Position numbers and translations under genes: made by a program
Notes under the pieces: generated by a model
Told to the model about the DNA's origin: nothing
The model's input: the letters and a program-made list of their open reading frames with translations, nothing else
Databases searched by the model: none
Shown: piece by piece, positions 8,239 to 21,065 of the stretch
Layout of the letters: each line of letters starts with the position of its first letter
How positions within the stretch are numbered: the first letter of the stretch is position 1
Origin: Torreya grandis
Taxonomy: Eukaryota; Streptophyta; Pinopsida; Cupressales; Taxaceae
Assembly: GCA_037957365.1 (NCBI GenBank)
Contig: JARHVA010000081.1
Coordinates: 5,468,001 to 5,532,000, forward strand
Reading direction: 5' to 3'
Length of the DNA stretch: 64,000 nucleotides

Positions 8239-9700
8239 GGGGCATCAACCATTAAATGGATCTAAGAGGCATTGGGTATAAGTTTTAAACTTCTCGATCC
8301 TATCCCACCCAGTCACACCTTTCTCTAAACCTCAAGTGGGCTTAGTGAGAAACTACCTATAATGGTAGTGGAGACCTATGCCATCCTCTCACTCTACCTC
8401 AAAACCATTCAATTCTTTGAAGTCGTTCCATCTTCTAGGGGTGTTACCCCATCTTACATTAGTCAGTCTTGTAGTGCTACCAATTTCTATTGGTTTTGAG
8501 CTACACTTATCGACATCCCATTTATTCATAGTTTTATTTAGGTTGGCTTCATGTGTGGGATCCCCTTGATCCATTCACATATTCATCAAAATTATTTAGT
8601 CTCTACCCATTCATACTTGATCAAGGCCCATTACTCCATATTGATTCATCTTTTTCTTAACTCCTTCCTTCAATCGATAAGCTTCTTCTTTCTTCTCCTA
8701 CTACCCATAGGTCTCTCATTTTCCTATAGTATTCTAATAGATTGGGATCTTCCATTCCATATGCTCCTTGAAATCAACCAAGTTGCATCTATAGGTTAGT
8801 GTTTTATCTTCAAATCTTTGGTTTTTTCTTCCTATCCAACCCCAAGAGATTTAAACCTTTTTATTTTGATTTACTCCTTCCTCCTTTCTTGTCTTTATCC
8901 ATTATACCTCTGAAAAAAGGCTCTTAAGTTTGCCTCTTTAAGATATCAATAGTCTCTTATACTTTCACTCCTAATTTGACAAGTTATATTGTCGTCCATT
9001 TATCCCATTCATATTTATAAGTGTAAAAGGAGTGAGTAGCTAGTCTAGCTGATAGGTTGACAAGAGTCCATATTACCACTATTTCTACCTAAGCATATGA
9101 TTATCTATCCAAGTCATGATTCAAAATTTAAAAATCTTGACAGGTGGTCAATATTTCACATGCCTTGATCCTTCACATGCTTGTCCTTCTATGGTTGAGT
9201 CACTTCCTATGCCTCTCAACTCTAACAATAATAAATCTAGATCATGACGTAGATTGTATCTGTCCTAATGTACATTGGCTTAGTCATCATCATTTTTCTC
9301 CATCAAGCTGGCTAATTGGATGTTCCTTGTTCCTTATGCACTAACAAGACACTTTTCCATTCCTGTTAAACTCTTTGAATTAGTCAACATACCTATTTTT
9401 GTCACATGTTTTTCTTTATCTTTTGTGCACTTTCCTATATTCTCCTATGTGATTTTTTTCTTCATACGTCTTTGGCATATGCCTTTATTCTCAACACCAT
9501 CTCTTACCCCACACTAAAATTTGTGTTTGGTCCTCTATCACACTACTTCATTTAATATGTATGTCTAGGCAATGATGTAAACTTTATTTTTGGTAGAATA
9601 AGCATGTATTTTCTAATTTTAAATCACTCCCAAACTTATCCAAAATACTTAAACATCTAGCATGGTGACTATATGAATAAAGTTCCTACTTGAATTACCT
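8239..9700. other. no recognisable feature
   Basis: T- and C-rich unique-looking sequence with only short chance frames. I see no conserved motif, repeat array or RNA gene. It is probably old, decayed transposon DNA. Confidence 0.5.
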
Positions 9701-10930
9701 TTTCATATATTAAGAGGTGAATGTCTCTTATTACCCAAAACATTACACCCACCAAGGGAAATGTGCAGAAGTAAAATGGCTAAGGGAGCCTTATTACATG
9801 ATGGTGATAAAACCTTATTACACATAGATGTAGATTTGGTATCTAAAAAAACATTCAAAATGGGGTATGTTGGTATCAATGTGAGTTCCATTAAGTGATT
9901 TCATAAAGGGCATGGTAAAAATTGAGTAGTGTGGTTCATGTATTGTCTTCCCTTATTCGAGCACTTATCGTAGTCATCCCAACATATTAATAGATGGTTC
10001 CTTCTTTTGGGTGAAGGATATAGATGTTAGAAAATTCAATGCTTACATTGATTGAGTTTGAATTTGGAGTCTTAGGTGGTTTATTTTTGGTTGGAGGATG
10101 AGGGTCGTGTTCTTCTAACCCTTCTCTTATCACATCATTTCATCATCTTTTGAGATAGGTGAACAGGTTATGAATCTAGTCTACTGTGTACAAGTTCAAA
10201 CAATGAGTTTTAGAGTATTGCCTCACATCATAGTCAAGAAACCTATGAATTCCCATAGATAGGATGTAGTTATACTTTGGTTATATTTAAGTGAATGTTT
10301 TGGGAGGTGTCAACTAGTGAAACTTGCCCAATCCAAGGATATTTAATGAAATAAATAACCACTTATTCACTCTCATTGTCTATGCTTATGTATCGATGTT
10401 TGAAGTTCATCTCCATATTATTTACATAGTACCATGGTATTTTGATTAATTTTAGATATTTATATTCATCTACTAACTTTATACCCTAAAAATCAGCTCT
10501 AAAATTGACATCTTAGATCTCAACATCAGCGTTGCTTAACACTTCAATGGGTTGTGCCTTTGTTTCATTGGCCATGGTCAAGATGTGAGTTAATGGTGTC
10601 AATATAAGGATCCACATATTTTTACATGTATCCACCATGAATAAATCATATTTAGTCCCTTTGTATAGTAATACATCATAGAAACACCTATCATTGATAT
10701 CTAAATTGATGATTAATTCCTATCCACTTTATGCACTCTTAATGGTGTTTTCTATCCTTGTTCACTAGTGTATATCAATTTTTTTTAAATGATCACCATA
10801 TCCTAGTGTCATAGCTAAAATATTAGTTCATCAAGCTCCTTGTCTTATTGCTTTCTATCTCAGAGCCTTCATTGAACATCCTCCTCTCGTTCCTGGGTGA
10901 ACTTAAGTTCTTGTTGTAGTTTCTTTATCA
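9701..10930 (-). pseudogene. very decayed gypsy-like gag/protease remnant
   Basis: Read on the minus strand, about 10640-10280 gives short runs that resemble the protease region of plant gypsy polyproteins. They are MANETKAQPIEVL, then a segment where the family has a [LIV]GRPW motif, here LIKIPWYY. Upstream (about 10860-10930) a Lys/Glu/Gln-rich run (KLQQELKFTQEREED) suggests a coiled coil. An open 62-codon stretch at 9891-9703 may be a continuation but is not recognised. Many stops and frameshifts. The identification is tentative. Confidence 0.3.
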
Positions 10931-12710
10931 CACTTAATGCGTGGCTTAGGACTTCAATCTAGAGTAATTTGGTTTATTATCTAGGGGGTGTCAACATTAG
11001 GTTTATAGGTGTTTCTTATTATTATATGGTTCTTTCTGACTTCATTTTTCCATGTTTAGGTGTCATTTCATCAGACTGGGTAAAGACTTGGACTCGAGGC
11101 CAATCGTTTATCTATCTTCATTGCCTTATGGTCATGATTGTATAATATGATTGTGGAGGAAGTTAGTTCATGTATTTAAGACACAAAAATAAATGACAAA
11201 GCAAAACTAACATAACATGTTAGTCCTACTCCATCGAGGGGCATGAATAAATGGAGTCAAGAAGCTTAGACAAGAAAACCTGGATAATGCCTTCCCTAAG
11301 TAGCCCTCCTCCAACATTGGGAAAATATATATTTTTAATACCTACGTAGGAGGAATAAACATAGGGACATTGGAGAAATAATTTACAATAATAATTTATT
11401 TCCCATAACAGTATTGATCGAAATAGTTACTCGTACTTTTGGTCACTATTAAGTTTTAATGAAACATGTTTATATTAACTAGGAAAACTAAGACTATTAA
11501 TTAATTTGAAGAGTCATCATAGAGGTCTTAATCTAAACACGGGGAGGGGCAGGAAGGGAAGGAGGGTTGGATGATATTTAATAAATAATTATTCTATTTA
11601 GTGTTTTTTTTGTATGTGGATTTATATGACAAAAAAGGGGAACCAGTGTTAATGTGCAATAATTTGGGCTAATTTGGATTGGTTTTTAATTATTTTCAAG
11701 GTTTATGCAATTTTCTCGGTGGTTAAGATTTTGGTTGAAAAGGTATGTGATGTAGATGTTTTGGGTATGGCATTTTCTCATTGACATTTTCTTTTAAAGA
11801 AATGAATGGAAAAAAAAGGAAAGAATGCATGTGAATATTGGTTAATTCTAGATTATGAGATTAGAATTGTTAGGTTTCAAATTATATAAGAATATTTATA
11901 AGCTTGAGTTGGGTTTTTTAGTGTCTTACATTTGTATCTGTGTTTGGAAGCATTTGATTTTGAGTGATTTTTTTTATTTTTTATTGTGTTTTGTTCTCAT
12001 TGAATCTTTGTGTGTTTTATCAAAAGCATATGACATTTTTTTGTTATGGCACTTTAGGTCCTTATCTATGGCGGGTTTTGTGGCTTTTTTAATTTTCAAT
12101 CTTATCAACAATATCTTTGTTTGTAGTTTAAGGTGTTGCTACGAGACTAGCTAAGGAGGCTTTAACCCTTGCCAATTTATGTTTTTTACTTGGAGTTGAA
12201 GAAGAGATCCAAGTTGGTTGTAATTTCTTTGTTGATGAAACATATTATGTAATATGTTTAAGAATATAATAATTAATATTTAGTTTCAACTATCTAGTTA
12301 AAGTTTTATAGTTAAAACATATAGAGATATGTGCATGTGTATGTGTGTGTGTAATGCAAAAATTTTTACTCATTTGCATATCCAATGCATTCACCAATCG
12401 ATATGCAAATCTGGTGTGCCTATCCTTAGATTTTGCTTTGTGTGATTGAAATTGGGAAAAAAATAGTGCTAATTATATTGATTTAAAAGAGAGAGAGGAA
12501 GCAAAAACATAATAGTGTATATGGTTTATGCTCTTTATGTAGTACTTTATGAATAGATAATTGGATTTTTCTATCGGAGAAAATAAATAGAGAGAGGAAA
12601 AGAATAAGAAAAATGATTTTTATTTTATTTTTTTTGCCTTGGTAGCAATCAGTTCATTTATATATTAGTCAATGTGGTGCCTTTTCATTTCGTTATGTTT
12701 TCCTAAGCTC
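10931..12710. other. AT-rich stretch without recognised features
   Basis: AT-rich DNA with poly-A/T runs and a short TG-rich run near 12330-12352. A 99-codon open frame at 11855-12154 is hydrophobic, Phe/Leu-rich and has no family resemblance. I treat it as chance. Confidence 0.5.
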
Positions 12711-13190
12711 TGACATATCTAGCTGGTTTGGGGACTTGCCATGTTAACAAATGGTAATGTGTCATGTTTTTTATTGGACCAGCTCTACCCGACCCTAACA
12801 TCTCTGACAGGTCTAGGGGGTTAGCCACACTAGATAGTGGAAATGTAGTATGTTTTGAATAAATCAATGTCTTCTCAGCTCTAACATCTCTGTGATGTAT
12901 AAGGGACTGGCCAAAATGACATCTATCAATGCACGATGTATTCATTTGGCCAGGATTTTCCCAATTCTGACATCTCTATCAGGTTTGAGGCATTAATTGT
13001 GTTGACAGATGGTAAAGAGGTGACTCTTTATTTGTCTAGAAACTTCATGCCTTTGACATTTTTGGTAGGTCTGGGGGGACACGATATGCTAGCATCTAAT
13101 GATGTGACACTTTTTCATTCAGCTAGACTCTTCTAGGATCTAACATCTCTGAGAGGTTTGAGATACTATGAACAGTGGGGAGTGGGTGTG
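12711..13190. repeat. decayed tandem repeat, period about 86 bp, more than 5 copies
   Basis: Copies of a (T)GACATCTCT/TAACATCTCT-AGGTTTGGGG start begin at 12711, 12796, 12882, 12968, 13054 and 13141, giving spacings of 85, 86, 86, 86 and 87 bp. Within each unit there is also a fairly conserved ATGGTAATGTG-like block and a GGCCAG/GCTC block before the next start. A half unit may precede 12711. Copies are well diverged, so this is an old minisatellite-like array. It is not coding: short frames cross it in both directions. Confidence 0.7.
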
Positions 13191-13769
13191 TTGTGATCAA
13201 TTTGATCAGATTTTGTTGATTTTTTTGTAATTATTTTGAGACAAAGTAAAAATTAAATATTTTTTGTTGTTTTTCTTTAATTTAGAAGGGAATTAATAAC
13301 GTAATTTTTTGAAACATGTAGGTTTTCTTCTTATGATATACATTTGAGGCTTATGCCCCATTCTAGAGATAATGGGTAGGTATCTTGTAACTATGTGGAT
13401 ATGATGGTCGTTGGACTTTTTTTTAGTTCTGCAATGATAATGTAAATATTTTGTAGGGTGGTTTCTTTTTTTTGCAATAATCAAGAGTGTTATAAAATTG
13501 ATGTTGTTTTGGAGTTAGTATTTCATTTATTGGTAATTTACCCTCTTCTTTGTTGATTACAAAAAAAGATAACAATAAAAAAGAATAAAATGATAAAACA
13601 AGGAAAAAAAAGGGTTGAAAGAAAACAAAAGAAAAGAAAAGTTTAAAATAAAATTTTAAAAAATGGTAAATAATCATGAAAATAAAATCAAATACGATTG
13701 AATTATATTATTTGGAGGGAAACATTGACATAGACACATATCGATGAAAAAGACACAAGAGTTTGCAAA

Positions 13770-14255
13770 TATTGATGATGCTTTAAAAAATAAAAATCTT
13801 TTTAGGCTTTCATTCTTCAATTATGTTTTTGGTGATTGCCTTTTTTATGCATTTCAAGTGTTGTTGCATTTTTGTTACACATCGGGAATATTATGAACTG
13901 ACATCATCGACTATTTTATGGATTCTTTGAACGATGGGGATGCAGAGGCAAGATACTCATATGCAACCTAATTACATCTAGTTAAATTATATGATTTGCA
14001 TCAAATACATGATAAAAGCACATACTTTTGCTGAATGAGAGTTTTAGTAAAGAAACTTACAGATTAGAGTGAGTCTAGTCTATGGAGTGACATATTTTTT
14101 ATTCAATGGTTATGCAAATGGTTATACATTCTTGTTTTTGTTTGGTCTGTGATAAGAAGAAAAATGTATCTGCATTTAAACAAAGAAAATTTTATTCCAT
14201 CATATTGATCTTAATCCATGACAAACCCTATGCATGGACATTTTGAACCATTATT
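13770..14255 (+). pseudogene. OTU-like cysteine protease segment of the Helentron
   Basis: Translation gives NYVFGDCLFYAFQVLL with the Cys at about 13837-13839. This resembles the OTU nucleophile motif (GDGNCLFYA-type, with the GN dropped). After a stop follows TDIIDYFMDSL. About 90 codons on come IQWLCKW-LYILVFVWSV, then MYLHLNKENFIPSY, then GHFEPLF at about 14236, which matches the OTU catalytic His motif. Spacing between Cys and His is about right for OTU. The frame changes at least once. OTU domains are known in Helentron-type proteins. Confidence 0.5.
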
Positions 14256-15769
14256 TTGAAAATAATATGCACCCAAAGCATGATTTATAATACAAAGCTA
14301 TCAAATATTTGAAAAAAATCCTTCTTTGTACTGGGATGTTATTTTCTGTGATCTAGAAGCACATGACATGTGCAAAGCAAATAGTTTAGGCTCTAACCAT
14401 GGTGAAAACTTATTTAATGTTATTAGTTAATTAACTGAACATGAATTTGATGGTCATGTTATTCATTAATAAATGGAACCATATTTTTTGAATCTATTGT
14501 AGTTCTAGATAACTTTGTAATGACTTATTTAGGGCTTTGTGAATAGAAACTATGAAAACAAGAGCCTAAAAATGTTTTTTGACTAAAAATGTATGTTGCA
14601 AATATTGGAATGCCATGTTAAGAAAGTAGACTTGAAGTTAATGAATTTTATTATTCATGGATTTCAAACATTCTACAAAGTAATATTCGATTATGGTTAG
14701 CAAAAACTAAAAATATTTCAAAAACATTTTACAATTATTTAGTTCCATAAAAAAATGTATAACATTATTTTTTTGAGACAGATACAACTCATATTCATTA
14801 TGAGCCATTGAAAATGATTTACATCAATCATATTACATATGCATTTCCAGTAGATATTTGGGTGGGGCTACTGAATAGGGATAGATTCAAAGGTTTAGAA
14901 ACAAGAATGGGGTCTATTCAGTTTGCCAAATAATGTGCAACAAGACCTTCTTTTAGAGAGATGTCTAAAACTATAAAAAGGCATCATGCTTCTCTGCATT
15001 GTTTGAAATAAGTAATTCATGAGTAACAAAACAAAAATAATTGCAACAGAAACATATAATGTAAATGCTAAAAAATTATCTTAATCAGACATAGAAAATT
15101 GTTACGATCAAAGAAATCAATGATATGATGTCACAAAAAACAATAGTTAGGATGCACATAGAATGCTCAACAAAGTATCAGGGTAATAAACAACTACCTA
15201 AAATTAATCAAAGACATGCCAATTTATTCTTGTGTAGTTTATGAACAATTACATTTCAAAAATGATATCATTTTGGTTGACATTGACATTGTCAAAGTAT
15301 TTGATTGGGCTTTTGCACATTCAAATTGAAAAAGCTTGAATTGGATGAGAAAATATGAAAGCAATACAAGAGATCTCTTGAAAATAGAAAAGTGCCAATA
15401 TTTTCTATTCCTTTCAATGGTAGAAGAAATGAAAAAATGTTGTTATGAAGAGATTAACACTTTTAGAAGAAATATTGGTTTCTTTGTGAATTTTATTTGC
15501 ACAGGGGTGAGAGCTTGGATATAAACATTCATAATATGGCTTGATAGGAATGATTATAAATGTCCCGATGGGCTTTGATTGGGTGAAAAAATCATTTCAT
15601 AGAGAAATGAATGACATAAAAATGATTACAATAAAAATAAAACATAATGTAGAATACAAAATGCATATTTGACAGGAAATGTGATGCCTTCATATGTGAT
15701 GAAAGCATTATATCAACTTCGTCAATCCCTGTTGTATAAGGAAGAAAATATTACTATTGATAGGGGTTA
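14256..15769 (+). pseudogene. Helentron linker region, unassigned
   Basis: Between the OTU and Rep segments, scattered coding-like runs remain. An example is YSCVVYEQLHFKNDII near 15215-15265, which may be a decayed Cys-containing segment like those before Rep in related proteins. A 62-codon open stretch (15336-15524) shows no domain. Otherwise AT-rich and full of stops. Confidence 0.3.
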
Positions 15770-17510
15770 GCAAAGTGGTTTTGAATAAATAAGAGAAAAA
15801 AAATTGGTGAGATTGTGCCTATTGAGAATAAGACATGTGATGCTTGTGAAAATGAATTGGAGCCTATTACTAAATCTTTGGCACATGTTTTTGCTGACGC
15901 ACATTCGATACATGATATCTAAGAATAGATCATTGAGATTGCCCCATCAAAAGGATTCAAACCATTAGGTATATTTGAAGACAAATTCTTGGAAGAGATG
16001 AGTTTATTAACTCTATTCTATGGTTTTATTCATCCTCAAGATATGATGGATAAAGTGTCTATTAAAAAATAACAAAGTGGGAGCTTTTTCACAAGTAAAA
16101 TGACATTGTGACACACATAACTAACATCTTTTTTAATACTATTAAAATCATTATATGTCAAGTGTCATCATATGCTAGGATATGCATACATAAAGGCTAA
16201 TTAAAAGACAAAAAACTCTATGCTAAATATGTTTGAAACAAAGCCAACATAGAAAAAATCCTAAAATCGTCCATAGCTTATAGAGATTTCAAAAGCATTT
16301 GAACATCACCTGATTATTTTTAAAATTAAAGAAAGAATATTTTTGCAATGATTATGAAATTGGGACTGCCAACATTTTTGGCAACTATAAAAAGTGTTGA
16401 ACATTGTTAGGAGCCTTTGTGCCATGGATTGCAAAAAATGGTTCCCATGTCAAAAAATAAACACATAAATAATTGAAGAAGATAATATTGATATGATGAT
16501 AAGAAAAAATCATGTTTTTATACTCACTACTTTAACCATAGATCCAATGCATTCAAAAATATGTTTTTTCAAGATGAAAAATTATTTGGAAAGGTTTTGG
16601 ATTTATTTTTTGTGACAGAGTTTCAAAATAGAGGAAATGATAATTTACATTTCATGTTTTGGGTACAAGATGCACCTATATATGGAGATTTATATAATAT
16701 TACAATCAAATATTTTATAGATAGATACATATCCTGTGATTCAAATGTTTTGATAGTGATTTGACTAAAATACAAACACATCATCATACAAGCACATGCA
16801 AAAATCATAAAAATTCACGTTATAGATTTAATTTTCCATTGCCTCTAATGCAAAAAATGAGAATATTAGAGCCATTAAATGAAACCAATGATCTATACAA
16901 AGAAAATGCCACAAGTATTTTTTCTAAATTTGAGTAGAAAATATATAACAAAGACACAACATTTCATGTTTTTACAAGAGGCAAACTTGTCTGAAACATA
17001 ATACATACTCTTATTACGATCTTGCATTTCACGACAGGTTATAATGTTAAAAAGATATCCATTTGATGCTTGGGTAAATGCAATTGTAAAAAAAATTCTA
17101 GAATTGTGGTATGCTAACACAAATGCATAATTCAATCTTAATGCATATGCCACTACAACATATTGATGCTCTTATATGACAAAATTTGATCATACATTGA
17201 CAAATGCATTTTAAAAAGTGTGCATTGAAAGTATTCATAATAATGACAACAAATTACAAGCTATAATAAAATTAGGGAATATGCTCTTGTAACATCAACA
17301 AATGTCTAGTTAGTAGGCCAATCATATTGTATTATCATTGCCTTTACATCATAGTTCAAGGAAAACAATTACCATAGACACATCACCAACAAAAAAAAGA
17401 ACTTATATGTTGAAAAGTTCAAAGTTATTGGTGCAAGAACCAGACACTTTAAAAGATGTAATATCTGATTTTCCCATAGATAAATATGATATGAGACCAA
17501 TGTAGCTATA
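15770..17510 (+). pseudogene. Helitron Rep (Helitron_like_N) region
   Basis: Pieces align in order with Helitron-like Rep proteins: SLAHVFADAHSIHD, IAPSKGFKPLGIFEDKF, LLTLFYGF, NIFAMIMKLGLPTF, then the open frame 16561-16764 with LDLFFVTEFQNRG, FMFWVQDAPIYGD and YFIDRYISCDSNV. The family has RGSPHIHMLLW here; this copy reads RGNDNLHFMFW, so the first His of the HUH metal site is Asn. Further on, KRYPFDAWVNAIVKK, LWYANTNA and the tyrosine region (Y-stop-C-S-YMTKFD, 17161-17190) keep both Tyr. The tail is TIDTSPTKKRTYMLKSSKLL. Confidence 0.8.
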
Positions 17511-17739
17511 ATATGTATGCTTAGCTAAATTTATTGTGTATTATCTAGGTAAATGCACAAATAATAAGAAATTTAATAAATCAAACATTATATGACATGT
17601 CAGATACAATATCCATATGGATCCTAAGAACTATTGTAGAGAAAAGATGATGTTTTTTATACCTTATCATGACATAGAAGAGACACTAAATAAAAATATT
17701 AACACATGAAATGACGCATATCTTACTCATAAAAAACAA

Positions 17740-19330
17740 GTGAAGAGGAACGAAAGCATGTTTATTACAAATCCATTAAGAAAATGGGGTGACATTGACA
17801 TTGCTAGAGAGAATATAGAAACTACTTATGATTCGTTGTTTTCTATTTTTGAGGATGGAAAAAGTGATCAAATCGAGAACAATTTACATGTATATGACAT
17901 AGCCTATGATTTGTATTGCATAAAAGATCATCCACCAGTCAATACACAGCCTTTGAAAATGTTTCAAATATCCAAACATCATTTTTTGATGAGTAGAGAA
18001 GAATACTTGGACTTGTGGAAGTAGCCAAATAGAGAACAAGAAGCCATTGTGAAGGACATTACAATCATAAAAATGTTAGAGCTAGACAAGCCAATATATT
18101 TGTTATTAACAGGTGGAATAGGTACAGGAAAAATATTTATCATGAAAGTGATATGTGAAACTTTGACATGCATCTACAACAAAGAACTCAAAAATGATCC
18201 TTTCAAAATCAAAGGCTTGATTATTGCATACACTATCAAAGTGGCATGCAATGCAAAAAACTTGACTACACATTATATTTTTCAACTTCCATATACATCT
18301 ACTTGAATGTTTTCATTGGATTTAAACACTTTGGACACATTGAAAACATTATATCAGTAATTTCATGTGATATTTATTGATGAAATATCTTTATTGAGAA
18401 GTTGAATGTTTTACAATATTGACAAAAGAATTTGATAGATAATACATACACTGACAAAGGCATTTATAAAGATTAATGTTATATTTATCAATGATTTTTT
18501 AAAAATAAAGCCTATTTGAGATAGATGGGTTTTTAAAGAGATAATATTGAATGGAGAAACAACTTCATATACTTTTTGGCTTGACAATGTAAAATGTTTT
18601 CAGCTTTGACAAGTCATTCATCAAAGCAATAATCAATTTGTTTCCATCCTCAACCAAATCAGAACTTGTTAGTAGATAATATCAAATATTTAATACTTGA
18701 ATAATCTATGCTATAGATCTCATCCTTATGAATTAATATTTCCTTTCTTGTTTCACGATAATGGTGATGTTAAAAAACATAACACGAAAATGCTTGCACT
18801 TGTCGATGAATAGACTTATACATTTAATGTTGTTGACCAAAAAATGAATTTATCTAATGAAATCATTAAAAATAATGAAAATAATTGATTGCATGATATA
18901 ATTATTTTGAAACCTAACATATTGGTGTAAAATATGATTTACAAGATGGATTGGTGAATGGTGTTGATGGAATAATCAAACATTATACACTTAGAAAAGT
19001 AGACATAGTTTGGATAGAATTCAATGATATTAAATTAGAGCATCGCAATGAAAAAATGTAGAGCTTTTAAAATGAACAAATTATCAAAAACTGGACTCCA
19101 ATAACAAGAATCTCAACGAACATTTACATTATAAAAACTATGGCCATGGTGTGAGAGCAGTTTTTAGTATAGATACCATGTGTTTGAATAATACATAGAT
19201 TGCAAGGACTCACAATGGATATATTAAAATTTTATCATGTCGGTGTCAAGTGACATGGACTTATCTATACTACACTTTCATGAGTAAAAAATATTACATC
19301 ATTTTATCTTGTGAATAAATTAGAGACAAG
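17740..19330 (+). pseudogene. PIF1-type helicase region of the Helentron
   Basis: The open frame 17740-18024 holds PLRKWGDIDIARENIETTYD, the stretch just before the helicase in related elements. The frame 18049-18306 has LLLTGGIGTGKIFIMKV, a Walker A at 18112-18132, and IIAYTIKVACNAKNLTTHYI (motif Ia/Ib region). VIFIDEISLL at about 18367-18396 is Walker B. INDFLKIKPI, TFWLDNVKCFQL and NQFVSILNQIRT follow. A late QGLTMD near 19198 and YTTLS-VKN near 19266 match the end of SF1 helicases. Frames shift and stops occur between blocks. Family identity is clear; function is lost. Confidence 0.85.
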
Positions 19331-19429
19331 TAATTTTTTAGTGTGCAATAAAGTAAATGTTGAGATGTAAAGACTATAAACTTTTGCACGATAGATACTA
19401 TTTTTTGTAAATATTTCTAAAACATGTGA

Positions 19430-19870
19430 TAGCCTTACTATTTTCTCACTGAATATACAGATTTTTTGATTACATTTGGATTGTATAACACATGACTATG
19501 AGCTCATGGATGCAAGCATTTTATGTTCCCAGGAAACAAGAACTATGCATGTAAAAAATGCTTTGATTCTTGCATAAAATTTTGACCATCACCTATCAAT
19601 GATAGTGCATGGAATAATGTCATGCTTTATAAAACACATTGTGTTGAAAAACAATAAAGTGTTTGCTACACCAAACATGGAAACTATGACCCATGATATA
19701 TCATGTTTAGATATATCAATATAGAAAATAAATATTTACTTGGTACCAAATGTACCAATACATGATAAATTGGTATTTATGGATACAAAATTTGTTGGAT
19801 TACCACCTGAAATCAAAATCATATTTGTTGGTGAATTCAATATTAACATTTTTAGGAAATAATATCTAGA
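19430..19870 (+). pseudogene. EEP (apurinic-like endonuclease) segment of the Helentron
   Basis: After the helicase come FSLNIQIF, DYELMDASILCSQETRT (the family pattern is SLNVQSL...DILCLQET) and, further on, KIIFVGEFNINIF with Gly-Glu-Phe-Asn at 19830-19841, where EEP nucleases have GDFN. The Glu of QET, a metal ligand in this fold, is kept. An EEP domain fused after the helicase is a marker of Helentrons. The C-terminal SDH motif is not seen before the element is cut at 20139. Confidence 0.6.
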
Positions 19871-20134
19871 CAATGGCTTTTAAAAACAATGCATAGGCAT
19901 GGTTATTATTTGATATCAAATGTGCCAACAATAAATGCATGCACTTTAATATATCACTTTTATACAAATATGAATATTCAAAATACTCGGTTCATTGTTT
20001 GTAATGCATATCAAACACACCAACATGCATGTTGCCTTCAAATTTTTATTTGAAAAAATAATAACAATGACTTTGCAAGTATGAAAAAAAATTGTTGTTT
20101 ATTTTGTGCAATGTCATTTTCACATGCCAAGTAT

Positions 20135-20139
20135 AACTA
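20135..20139. repeat. left target-site duplication candidate (AACTA)
   Basis: The five bases before the left LTR are AACTA; the five after the right LTR (37783-37787) are AACTG. Four of five match, as expected for an old 5-bp duplication made by a Ty3/gypsy integrase. Confidence 0.5.
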
Positions 20140-20844
20140 TGTTGGGTAAATATTTTGTTGTCAGCTAATTGAAAGCAAAATGGTTATATCAGTCATATTT
20201 TAATGAGATAAATCTCTCATTCTCTCCTCTCAGCAAGGGGAGGTTCCCTATAAACTAATCTAAACTAAAAATTAACTCAGGGGTGACTTAAATATCATCC
20301 ATTTCTATTTTTTTAGAAATGATGTTTACAAAGTGAAGGCAAACTTCTTGATATTAACTGAATTCACAAGAAACTCACGAGATTACAAATCCTATCATTA
20401 CTTCTTTTGCTGATTTATAACTTATATCACAGTAGAATGAGACACAGCCCAAAGTTTTCACTGAAAACTACAACAAAGTATGTAATCACAAAAGATACAA
20501 GTATTTCAAATTCTTTCCAATATCTTTCATTCTAAAATAATAAAACACACTATTATAGTAGCACAAAGTCTCCATAATCAACTTCAAAACATCTTCTAGT
20601 TTATTTTCACTCACTCTACTTATTTAATCAAATGGATAAGATTGTATTAGGAAAAGGACATAAGAATAATTTCCTACACAACACAAGTTATTTCAATACA
20701 AAGTTTTAAAGGTCACTTGATTTCTCATTCACTTGATAAAATTTGATTTACAATCTGAGCTCAAAGTCTAAAAAGGCATCTCAATTTGGGCAGAGTTTTT
20801 GCTTTCAATAACTAGAAAGATATATTTACAATAGAGGCCCTCTT

Positions 20845-20852
20845 TATTTATA
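20845..20852 (-). promoter_or_regulatory. TATA box of the 3' LTR
   Basis: Minus-strand CTATAAATAAAGAGGGCC, about 215 bp downstream of the LTR reading frame stop. The same TATAAATAAAGAGGGCC string is kept in the other LTR (32755-32762). If it is the element promoter, everything upstream, including the reading frame, is U3. Confidence 0.6.
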
Positions 20853-21065
20853 GGGAGAGACCTTGAAGACTTTTAGAAAATACCTAATTAATTTGACCGA
20901 GTCAAAGATAAGAGTCCTTTTTGACTTAGGACTCCTATATTTTTACATGTAATTACATATGAAAAAAAGTACATGTAAAAATGTCCAAAGTGGTTACAAA
21001 AGTACATCAAAAAGTTGGAAATTAAACCATGGAAAAATAGTTTCAATTTGTGTCCTCATTTTTCT

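Larger units (their letters stand above)
13770..20139 (+). mobile_element. decayed Helitron-like (Helentron/HLE2-type) element
   Basis: Four diagnostic protein segments lie in plus-strand order: an OTU-type cysteine protease (13770-14255), a Helitron Rep region (15770-17510), a PIF1-type helicase (17740-19330) and an endonuclease/exonuclease/phosphatase (EEP) segment (19430-19870). This order, with an EEP domain after the helicase, is the arrangement known for Helentron/HLE2 elements rather than the usual plant Helitron. Stops and frameshifts occur throughout and the HUH motif is altered, so it cannot transpose. Element ends are not identified. A 17.6-kb LTR element is inserted at 20139, and the sequence beyond 37787 may be its interrupted remainder. 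Confidence 0.75.

Noticed and set aside
11855..12154. 99-codon hydrophobic frame that could look like a membrane protein
   Set aside because: Phe/Leu/Ile-rich because the DNA is T-rich; no homology or context. Chance frame.
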